Assembly (NCBI GenBank): GCA_029204225.1
Contig: CM055111.1
Location: forward strand, 24,035,870 to 24,099,869
Source of the DNA: Diphasiastrum complanatum
Taxonomy: Eukaryota; Streptophyta; Lycopodiopsida; Lycopodiales; Lycopodiaceae
Length of the DNA stretch: 64,000 bases
Direction of reading: 5' to 3'
Shown: one piece after another, positions 26,001 to 38,000 of the stretch
Numbering within the stretch: the first letter of the stretch is position 1
Layout: each line of letters begins with the position of its first letter
Program-made: the position numbers and the translations under genes
Notes under the pieces: model-generated
What the model saw: the letters and a program-made list of their open reading frames with translations, nothing else
Databases searched by the model: none
Told to the model about the DNA's origin: nothing

Positions 26001-29000
26001 GCTAATGTAATGGAAATTTTTGATTCGCAGTATGAAGCTTATTCTTTATTTGCTAAGCCAATTTTGGATTTATCTGAAATGCATCTAAGTGGTTGTGAAT
26101 TGTCAAAAATTCTTAACTCGGTAGACTTAGATCATGAGCAAATTGAGAAGAATAAGTTACTGTCTGAATTCAAAGATGTATTTCCAGAAGAATTACCTCA
26201 TGGAATACCGCCGTCCAGATTGGTAGACCATAAGATTGAGTTAATTCCAGGTAGTCACCCTATCTCTAGACAACCTTACAGGTTTTCTCAGAAAGAAGAG
26301 GTAGAGATTACTAAGCAAATTGAAAATTACCTGAAGATGGGTCATATTCAGCCAAGTAAGTTGCCTTGGGGTGCTCCTGTTCTTCTGAAAGCGAAGAAAG
26401 ATGGAGGCTTCAGGATGTGTGTGAACTACAAAGGGTTGAATAAGGTAACTATTAAAAATAAATATCCTTTGCCTCGTATGGATGATCTGGTAGATCGATT
26501 AGGTGGAGCTAAATACTTCACAAAGATAGATCTTAGAACCGGATATCATCAGATTAGGATTCATCCAGATGACGTGCAGAAGACAGGTTTTCGGACGAGA
26601 TTCGGTCACTATGAATTTCTCGTGCTTCCTATTGGGTTAACGAATGCACCAGCTACGTTCCAACAGATGATGAACGATCTTTTTCGTCCATATCTAGGGA
26701 AGTTTGTGGTTGTATTCTTAGATGATATTCTCATCTACAGCAGGACACTTAAGGAGCATTTGAGTCATCTTAAGACTATCTTAGATATTCTCAGACGAGA
26801 GAAACTCTACGCTAAGGAGTCTAAATGTGAGTTCTTTAAGCATGAGTTGTTGTACCTCGGTCATAAGATCACCCGTAGTGGGTTAGAGATTGACGAGAGT
26901 AAGGTCAAGACAGTGCCTGATTGGCCGATACCGAAGACGGTTAGAGAAGTTAAATCTTTTCTCGGTTTTACAGTTTTCTTTCGTAAGTCAATTGAGGATT
27001 ATGCTAAAGTGGCAGCACCCTTAAATAATTTGATTAAAGGCAGAGTTAATAAAAATAAAAAGAGAGGTCAACCTAGCGAGCCTATCGAGTGGAATGATGA
27101 ATTGAACCAATGCTTTGAGAAACTCAAGCAAATGGTTGCTTCAGCTCCTGTTTTACAGATCGCGAATCCTGATATACCTTATGTCGTGCGAACTGACGCA
27201 AGTGATTCGGCGATAGGGGTAGTTCTTCTACAGGATGATAGGCCGATAGCGTTTGAAAGCAAGAAACTCACGGGGCCTCAGTTGCGTTATACAACTCAGG
27301 AGAAAGAGTTATTTGCTGTGATTCATGCACTTAAAACCTGGAGGCATTACCTTTATGGTAGTCAGTTTATAGTGTATACAGATCACCAACCTCTGAAGTA
27401 CTTTTGTAATCAGAACGATCTAAGGGGTCGTAAAGCTCGTTGGGCTGAGCTTATGCAGGAATTTGATCATGAGATCCGATATGTGAAGGGCAGCTCTAAC
27501 CAAGTTGCGGATGCACTTAGTCGGATTGGTGAATTGAATGAACTTTCTTTCACCCAGATTTCCACTGATCTATATCTTTCACTGAGAGGAAAATGTGAAT
27601 CAGATTCTCATTTTGGTCCCATCTGGAAGATGGTGGAGACAGGAAAAAATGCGAATGGAATAGAGATTTACTCACAGGGGTCTCAGGTTCCTAGGAAAGA
27701 TAAGAAGATAGCGGAACAGTTCTCTATCCGAGGTGGGTTACTATTTCGGGATAAGAAAATTTGTGTACCGGCGGTTGATGATTTAAAGAAAAAGATTCTT
27801 TATGAATGTCATGACGTTCCTTGTGCAGGTCATCCGGGTATACATAGGACTTTGGACTTGGTCAGAAGAGAGTTTTATTGGCCGAAACTCAAGCCATTTG
27901 TCGAATCTTATGTGGTTAAATGTAGACCTTGCCAGTTAGCCAAAGCTGAACGCTTAAAGACTGGAGGGTTGCTACATCCCCTAGATATCCCTCAGAAACG
28001 ATCGGAAAGTATATCTATGGATTTTGTGGTTGGACTTCCAAGGACCCAACGCCAAAATGATTCTATTTGGGTTGTGGTGGACAGGTTGACAAAGTTAGTT
28101 TCTTTTATACCAGTCAAGTCAACTGCTAAGGCTTCGGATTTAGCCCAGATCTTTGTGGAAAGATTATTTAGACTTTATGGACTGCCAAGTGATATAGTTA
28201 GTGATAGAGATCCTAAGTTTACAGGTCACTTCTGGTCAGCTGTATTCCATAAGCTTGAAACCTCGCTTAGTTTTAGTTCTTCTGATCATCCTGAATCAGA
28301 TGGCCAGACTGAAAGAACTAATCAGACTATGGAGGATATGTTGAGAACTTATGTGTCTCACAGGCAATCCCAGTGGGAAGATTATATTCCTTTGATTGAG
28401 TTTGCTTATAACAGTAGAAAACATTTTGCTACTGGTTATAGTCCGTTTATGTTGATGTACGGTTTTCAACCTAGATCTCCGGTAAATGTGGAGACAAAGT
28501 CTGTTAAGATCCAGAAAGTTGCAGATTTCTTGCATGATATGCGTGAAATGTTGCAAGTGGCCCGTGATTGTATCCGGAGTGCCTAGGATAGAGCTAAGCA
28601 CTATGCCGATCTTAAAAGATCTCCCAAAGATTTTAAAGTTGATGACTGGGTATATCTTAGAATACCTAAAGATTCTAAGACTATGAGTACAGGGAAGCAT
28701 TATAAATTGTCTACGAGATATTGTGGACCGTTTCGGATTATAAAGAAAATTGGTTCTTTAGCTTACGAACTAGATCTTTAGAACAAGACTACAGCTCACC
28801 CAGTGTTTCATGTAAGCCGATTGAAATTAAGTTTACATGAAGGTGAAGTAGTTGGTTCAGAGGAGGATCTTACCCATTTGGAGGACTCATCGCTTAGTGT
28901 TCCTTTGGAACCTGAAAAGGTACTCAAAACTAGAGATAAACAATTGAGAAATCGTTCTATCTCTGAGTGCTTGATCAGGTGGAAGGGCCGGACTGAGGAT

Positions 29001-32000
29001 GATGATTCATGGGAAAGGGTCGAAAGCATAAAGAAGAATTTCCCTAGTTTTCATTCTAGAGATAGAAATGGTTTAAGAGGGGAAGAATGTTATGTCCATG
29101 TCCTGTACAAGGGAATCGGAATTATTCCTGACATGGATAGCCGGTCACTTCAGTTGTATGTGGTTATTAGTTATGCTACGTCATTCCGGGCGTGGTCGTA
29201 TTAAATAATTAATAATCATATGAGGGCCCAGACCTATAATTGGACATAGGAGCACATGCATGGTGAAGACTGCTTTAATGCAAGAATAGGAGATCAATAG
29301 CTCAATATAGGTGCATGGGGGATCCTAAAGGGAATATTCTCTCTCTCTAGAGGAGAATAAGTCTAGTGGAAACTCGCCCCTCCTCCTATTGTGAATTGTG
29401 ATTTCTGAGCCAATGTTTCCTCTCCTCTCTTGTGTTCTTCACTGTGGCTTGGGGGTGGATTGGTTAGGGTATTGACTAGCCTCTCCATATTGGTTGGGTG
29501 GTTCATGCTCTACAGGTGTCCTTTTGGTTTGCATGTGATTGGAATCCTGTAAATCTTCACTTGGTGGTTCTTACAGTCTCCATAAAGAATAATAAATCCC
29601 GGCCGATAATAAAGTCAATCAGGTCCCCTGCAGTAGAAGATGAGTGTATGCCAGCACAATTCCACACTCCAATCCGAAGGTGGTGTGGATGGGGGCCCGG
29701 GGTGGGCCCGGGGTGCTCCCACCTCCGGGAACCCCAAATCCCTAATGAGAAGGTCCCGTGGTATATATGGCTCTCCTACCTGACTCTCTGGCTTCCTAGA
29801 AGGCCTTACGTCTCTCCACCTGGATGTACGTAAGATCGTCGTCCATAAAAATAGTGGTGCCTCGAAGCTTAGCTTTGCATTGCAGAGCATCCCGCCTAGC
29901 AGCCAATGAGGTGAAACGGATAATCAAAGTGGCCGTATCTCTAGAGGTCCTCCATGTCGTGTCCAATCCCTTTGTCTGGTGTCCTCGTGTGGTGTCCAAA
30001 AAACATTTGACTTCGGCTACCGCATCCTGCGTTTCTGGGATCCCTCTAACTCTGATATTAAGCTCCTTTTGTTCCCTGGATTTCTTGGATCGTGGCTGAA
30101 ATCACCGAGGTAATGGGAGCACTAGGTTTAGTACCCTTCTTCAATATCGATGCCCAAGAGAGAGTTTCTTCCTTCTGCTGCTCCAATGCTTTGATCATAA
30201 TAGTGGTGGATTCGGAGGATGAAACCTGCTTATCGCCCATTGCTTGTTCCAATTGCGAAATCCTGGCCTGCATAGCATTTCTTTCGTTGAGTAGCATTGC
30301 GACGGTCTCCTTAAGCTGGGAAAGCTCCATCTTCATACCCTGGAAATCAGTTCGGAACTGATCTTCTTGAAAAGGAGAGAATAGTTCGGTTGCTTTTAAT
30401 GGAGTATAGGGAATGGATGGAACAGTAGGTGGTTTAGGAAACTGTAGGATCCCAACAGAAGGATCTGTAGGAGCAGAGGCTAATGGTACGATAGTTGCCG
30501 GCTTTCATGGGATCACCGCCTTTATGGATAGGATGGATAAGGTTTGTGGACCAAGGGGAGGGGAAACCATATGTGATAGAGCGGTTAAAGAGGAAAGAGA
30601 GGAAGGGTGAGAGAATGTCAGCAGCCTGCTTCAAAAGTTCAGCTTCTAGATCATCAATATCCTTGGCCTTATGTAGGTTTAATCGGTCAATGGCCTCTTC
30701 TACTATGGCTGGGGAGAATATATCATAAGTACGCGTGTAGGGGTGTGTGGGAAGTGGAGGGGTGTCAGGTACAGTGTACAACGATGTGGCATAGGTTACC
30801 CATGTGCTAAGATCTCGTGAAAGGAATTTTTGCCAAAATGATCGTGACGAAGAGCTAAAGAGAAGGTCCAACATCTTCTTCCCCTGGCTGATTTCGTTAG
30901 GGGAAATGAGTCAGGAGGTCAGATAAGGCTTCCCTGTACCTAGGGGTGTTTTGAGGATTATAGCGGTATATGGTCTCGTCGCCAGGAGTTAGTGTACTAG
31001 TGCATGGGGTGTGAAGAAGGCCAATAGAGAGAGAGAGGTGTGAGTGGTCAGACAGGGTGGTACAGTGAACCATGAAAGATGAAATGTAGGGGAGGAGAGA
31101 CGGCAATCCCATGAAATAGTCAACAACACTACTCCTTCCGCTGTGTGCAGTATAAATGGCCAATCCATGAGCCTCGCCCAACTGAAGCATCTGCTCTCCA
31201 TATGCAGTAACTGGACCCTCTGCATCTGCTGATCGTCGCCGGAGGCCAAGATCATCCCAGTCTAAAGCATGTATCCGCATCCGCTGTGGATCATCCTCTA
31301 CTCTATGGAACTCTGTTTGCCTGGATCCAGTCCTGGCATTAAAGTCGCCAGCTAAACGAACATAACCCCACTCCTCGTATCTGATAATGTCTGAAGAGAT
31401 ATCCATGTAAGGTGACTCCTCATCTGATGTGAAAACTAATGTGTCCGGTGGGCAATAACAAATGGCCAGAAAGAGGTCATGGTTCAGTCCCATCAAAGTC
31501 CGGTCCACAACTCTGACTGTCGTGAAGAGATTCGGGCATTAAAATCCCCAGTGAGGAGAATATGCTCTGCGAATCTAATAATATCAGGCAATAAATCAAG
31601 GTAGGGTGAAGTTGTGCCCTCAGCAAAGGACGAAGACTCTGGAGGAAAATAACATGCTGCCACAAAGAGGTCCCTGTCCAAACCAATATCATGTCCAACA
31701 ATACGAATCCATGCTCGTCGTGTCTGATGAACTCGATGCTCGGATGAAGAGACTCTCTGTATAAGCATGCAACACCTCCGGATCCACGACCGCTAGCTGA
31801 TCTAGTCTCAGGTCTGTAATGATGAAATCGATCAAGTCGCCAGCTATGGAAGATGAGTGTATACCATCACAGTTCCATACTCCAATCCGGAGAGAGAGAG
31901 AGAGAGAGAGAGAAAATGTATTAATGTCTGTTGAGTGCCCAAGGGCACATAAGACAGAATGAATAAGCACATGTCTCGTAGGATTACTGTCCATGTCGAA

Positions 32001-35000
32001 CAACATAATAAAAAACGCTAGTCTAAATGGAAAAGACAATATAGAACTCTCTCGAGCTAGGAAAAGACATAGCCAATATAGAATCATAAAATGCATAAAA
32101 GAGCAGATACACAAGAGCTTAACCTCCAGCTTTGAAGAGGGTACAAGTGCAAGAGCTTAACCGCCTGCTCTGTTGAGGAAAGTAAAAGGATTGGCCTTAA
32201 GAAAAACAATGCATGGCCACGTGTCAGGTTGCCTGAAAAAAAATTTCGACACCTGTCACGCAACAAGTGTTTAGACATGTTGATGTGGCATGACACATGT
32301 GCACATACTCACCGGTGGTATGGATACCGTCTCCGTGTTGAGCGCGAATTGGTCAACTAAACTTTTTTCAAAATAGTGGGAACATATTTGCCTTATCGTC
32401 AAAAAGCAAGAAACAAAAGTAGCTTGCAAAACTCAATGCAAAAGTGCATTCTAATTTCTCTCAAAATCACTTTCCAATAGCGTAATTTATCAAATCGGTT
32501 GCAGACTTTGGAAATGCACATACCGTTCAACTGAATCCTCTCAAAAAAACCATGATTTAGTAAGAGAATCAAGAATCACACCACCAAGCTTTTGCTTCAC
32601 AAATCCAAGAATCAGGACCCCAACTTATAGATCCGTTCTCCAATTCTTGGCCTCTTCTTGAGCACTTTCCAACAGCAAAACTGCCTAGCTTTGGCTCTGA
32701 TACCACTATCACGTCCTCACCAAGGATACAAAAGCTAAGCAAACTGCAACAAAGAATCCAATAGGGAATCGGATGGTGGACAAACCAACCCAACCAAACC
32801 TAGATTGCTCGGATCTAGCCCACAGGCTATGGATCAATCACTCAAAAGGAGAGAGGAGTCACACTAGCAGCATGTAGCTACTAACATCAAATCAAGCATA
32901 CAGTAGTGAGAGCTCAATGGGTATACTTATACCCTCAAAGGCCCATGCACTACTAGCAGTGCACTGTGACACCTCATTAGATAGATCTACAGCCCAACTG
33001 GGCCATGTCATCCAATTCCAAAAGAGTCACTGATAGATCCATATAAATCCACCATCTTAAGTTATCCGACCATTAATTATGACCTTACACCTATGAGGGC
33101 CCCAACCCCTCATAATCATAATTAATTTATAGGTCGAGGTAGGGCTACTGACCTCCTAATGGGATAATAATCCGATATCCATCCAGTCATCGGAATGACA
33201 TATATAGACTATGTCCACGACACGAAGGACACCCTCCTTGCGATCATATCACTAAGATACCATCATATGCAACAAAGTTGGTGTTGGCACTTTCATATGG
33301 CACTCTCTGGCCATTCATATATTGAAAGAGTTTTATGTATAACATTCATGTTGTCACTTTGTGTTGCCACATGAAAAGCAATCCATTAGCGTACACACTT
33401 TTGTGGCTTTGTTTCTTTTAAATTTCACATAGAGGGCAATGTTTTTTGTGTGTGAGGAGTATTAGAGAGCTGCAGTACTTAATGACATACAAGGCTCATT
33501 TTTTTATGCATTTAAAGAGCACCTAACAGTTGGGTGCATTGTTTCCTGCCAAAAGTGCTACCTCTCTTATTTTTCAAATCACGCATTAAGGGTTTCTAAG
33601 ACGGTTCCTTTACCATTCCCAAAAAGTCTATATATAGGGATCAAAGGCACTCATTTTGTAGCTTTTGAATATTGAGATGCTTGGGCTCTTTGTCATAGAG
33701 CTCAACTACATTGCTCATAGGGCTTTGTATATGATTGCAATCGGTGATCTTGAATGAACTTTGAAGAGATTGCTCATTGTTAGTCATATATATTCCAATC
33801 TATGCTTCATGTAATGCCATATCTATTAAGCTATTCATTACCATGAATAATAATCATATAAAAGTGCTACTGTCTAGCATTAATAAAACATTAGCTTGCT
33901 TTGACACAACCAAGTAGTTGATGAATCATGCCATAGTTCTTCAAGCTATTGTGGGTAAGCACCTTTCAATGTGAGGAGGTCATTGAATAGTTGCTTCTTC
34001 TCTTTTCTAAGAAGTTCAAGCCTGTCTTCGCAATTTACGGCAATCAGATCTGCATACAACAAGAAAAGACTCAATAAAAATATTTTATCCAAACAGCTTT
34101 TCCTTTACTCGGTGCTCTTGCTACACTATCACTCATCATAATGACTTTTCTCTTTTCCATTTTAGAAAGCAACTTCTCACTCCTACGTTATATGCAATTT
34201 CTTGTTTACATGTCTTTAAAGTATTTACAACAAATGCAATCTGTACTTTCAAGTTTTCCAAAATAAGAAGATTCATACCTAATTTATTAATAACAAATTT
34301 CTTTCAAAATTCTAAAAATAGATGAGGAACAACAATAAATATTGGGTTTCCCAATACTTAAGGTTTATGCATTCATTCCTAAGCTCATAACAAGATATCA
34401 ATAACAATTTTGCAACCAATTCCGTATGGTTATAAAATTAGGAACGCAATATCGCATACAAAAATGCTGGACACCAAGACTGAAGAATCATAAAACGATT
34501 CCAAACTAAGATTGATATAAGAATATCAATGCATTGATCATAAGATGAATCACCACACTCCACTCTCAAAGGAACTATCGAGGAGTCTTTGGAGAAAGAG
34601 CTTTGATGAACCAAACAAATCAGTGTCAAACGGCAAGCATGTTACGACATTTCTAGTCTCCCAAGAGCCATGTAGGGTGGATTATACCCAAACCATAGTA
34701 TGTGAAATACAATTGAGTTACAACTACAGGCTAAATGTCTTAAAACTTTTAATGCCCAGAAACGTGTTTCTGGAGAAAAACGTTTCTAGAAACGCATTTC
34801 TGGATCCAGAATCGCTGGAAAAAAATCAGAAACAGGTCTTTAAAAATTCATAGGGATTGACAAAATCCAACAAGGATTGCTGCACCTAAACTGGACCACA
34901 CTGTAACCGAAACACTCGGCAACCTACATAAATGCAATGCCCTTGATTAGAGCTTTAATTTGATACCCATATTGCCCACAAAAATAAAAAATAAAAAAAC

Positions 35001-38000
35001 ATTTAAAAAAAAACGTTTCTGAGAAATGCATTCCCAAACCAGAAACGCATTTCTAGAAACGCAGTGCATCTATGCTTAAAAGTAGGCCTAATTGGAAAAA
35101 TGACCTAAATGGATTCAACGTAATTAACTCGTACATTAAGGGTGAAGAGGAATAAATGAAGCATCAAACACTCTAGAATATCAATTTCTTCCATCATAAT
35201 AAATGCATACCTTAGTTACCCATTCTGGAACGGGACCTCAAAAAAATTAAAAAAAATACGTATTTTTTTACAAAGTGTTTTGATGGTCTAGTATTTATGA
35301 TCTTGATGGTTGAATCTCTTGATGATGTTTAGCTTGATGATCTTTGTGTGAAGGATAACTCTGACAAGGACTATTGTAGTCTTTGGACACTACTAGAAGA
35401 TTTCCATTCAAAAAAATCATCAGAGGATTCAGGAATAAATGCCTTTTCTATAGCTGTAGAAATTAAAAGAGAAGTTGAATGAATGAGTGGGCTACACAGA
35501 AATGTATGTTCTTGTGGTGCATCATTGGAAGATCTTCCTCTCCCAAACGAGCAAAACGAACAATACTGATTATACATCTGCCTTAGAACACTGATCCTAT
35601 GCTTGTACCTCGGGTACAAGAAGTTGTGACAGATGATATGCATACAGATCCTTTGCCTTGTGAGCAGCCTATACTCAATCAAGACATAGATATAACTCAC
35701 AATATTATCTTGTACCCCATACGTGCAAAAATCGGTGCTTGTACCTTGTATGGCTCATCACCTTGATCTTGTGGTGCCTTAAACTCACCTTGTTCCATAT
35801 TGAGAAGTTTTCTTCTCACGCCCTTGTATTTTTTGTCCTTCTCTCATAATAGCAGCAAGTCTCCATCTTAGTTGCAAATATCTGGCGCTCATATTTTCCC
35901 TGCCCCTGATAAAAAAAACCTCTCTCATCCTAGAGTTGTCTCTAACTCTTAGCTGCAAGTGTCTCGTCAAGTTCTCTCAATAACAGTGGCATTATCTTTT
36001 TTTGATCTCCGCCATCTTTTGTAAATAGAAAGGCCCAAGTATTGACAAGACCAAGAAGTTCTTTTCTGACATGCTTGATTTCTCCAGAGGGAACCATCAA
36101 CCATGGAACCGTGAAGAACCCCAGAGAAATCAGTCGGAACATCGGCCATAATGGAATCAAGAGAAGGAGATATAGAGACCAATGTAGAAGATACTGCACC
36201 AACCACTGAACCAGGAGGGATATCTGAAGTATGCGCTGGAGCAATAGTAGAAACACCACCAAGGTATGCGACATCAGTATCAAAGAAACCAGGAATGACC
36301 ACTGCACACGGTATCTGTGAGTCAAGGCATATAGGTGCAAGGCACTCAGCAGCACCCTATAGGTCTGGAGCACCATCAACCTGTAAAGTTGGAGCAACAC
36401 CAAGGTACTCAGCATCAACCTATAGAGCTGACTCTAACTCGCTATGTGTATCCCTCTCGATCTGAGAGTCGATCACTATACAAGAAGACTCAACAAGTAT
36501 CGATATGTGTAACTCAATCTCAATAGAACTATGTGACTCAACAATAGGACTATGTGATGCGACAATAGGACTATATGTCTCGACAATAGGGCGATTATCA
36601 ATATCTCAGGACTATGTGACTCTATCACTATCTCAAGACTATGTGAAGACTCAACCTCACATGCAGAAGGTAATGCAGAAAGAGTGGTAGCAAATAGAAG
36701 ATCTTCTAGAAATATGCCCCATATGAGAGTAGGATGAGTGCGATGATAGATGGAAAACCAAACTTTTGGCCATCTAACCTCAAAGAAGCCATCCTGATTT
36801 TCATAACGTCTGAATATGAATAAGTGAATAAATAATCCTCAAAATTATTCACCCAGTCGGTGAATTCGACAATGCCACAATATGTAGAGGAAAAACTGAA
36901 ATACTTAGGGAAAGAGAAATGTGTCATCATTTTATCATTTTTTTTTAACAAAAGGGAAAATGAATAAAGAAAACGGAATCAAAATGGGAAAACGTAAATT
37001 GTGAAGGAAAACGAACAGGAAATATGACGAATGATCCAATTTTTTTTTCTAAACCAACATTGGAATGTGGAAGGCGCACAAACCCTGAGGGAGAGGACAC
37101 TAGTCGTCACCTCAACGTAGGCTCTAATCAACACCAATGGAAAAAGGCCATGAAACAAGGGAATGCCAAGAAAACATCACGAAAGGGAGCATCAAGTAAT
37201 GAAGTAAGCTGCCCAAATGTGATAGAAAATCCAACAAGTGATAGGTGGTGAAGAAGCTACGAAAAAGCTGGAAAAATGGCTGCTTAATGTGGGGCAGTAA
37301 GGTGTTGGACAGCCACAAAGAAAATTCGCAATGGGCTGAAGGTGATGTAGGGCACGTCTTCAAAGTGTAATATCTTGAGAATGAGACATCTGTTTGGCAA
37401 ACCGTAAAGTGCAATGAACTTGTTGAAAAACAAAATATGTAAAGATCCAAAAACAAAATCTTTTAGAACATAAAACAAAATGTTCCAATTTGACCAAGGT
37501 TTGACTTTTCAAAACCTTCACTTTTAAAAGGTAAAAAATGGATACAAAATGGATCTTAAGAATCACATATGCAAAAAGAACAACTAAAAAAAAATGAAAA
37601 GTGAAAAGAATACCCCTTTGGGAAACTTTGCAAGATCTTTGGATGTAGTCCTCGTTTGACATGAACCTTGGATCAATAGTCTTGTCTCAGCCTAGCACCC
37701 TCATCCATATAATTATTTTGAACTTCTATTGCAAGAAAGGATGAGTTTTTCCGAAACTAAAAATTAGGGTTTCCTACAAAACCGCCAGCAAAAAAATTAC
37801 ATCATCATAGGCATCGACTTGCTACGACACCAATGCAACTAACAAAACTCAAGTATGATCGCAAACAAAAAAGTTACGACTAAAGATGTGAAAAAAATTT
37901 CTAGAGAGAGAAAACGGCTAGAGAGAAAAAACAGCCAGAAAACTATCTAGAAAGAGAGCTGAAGATCCACCAAAAGATGAAAATCCAGCTAGAGAGAGAT

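Larger units (their letters stand above)
22376..29575 (+). mobile_element. Full-length Ty3/gypsy element with C-terminal chromodomain-like region, nested in LINE C
   Basis: Two LTRs of 488 bp (22376-22863 and 29088-29575) differ at about 12 positions by eye (near 97.5% identity). A PBS, a long leader (22877-24679), gag, protease, RT, RNase H, integrase and a chromodomain-like end, then a polypurine tract, are in standard order. A perfect GTCTC target duplication flanks it. Several stops and frameshifts disable it. It is the youngest and most complete element in the window, and it is antisense to the kinesin gene. Confidence 0.95.
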
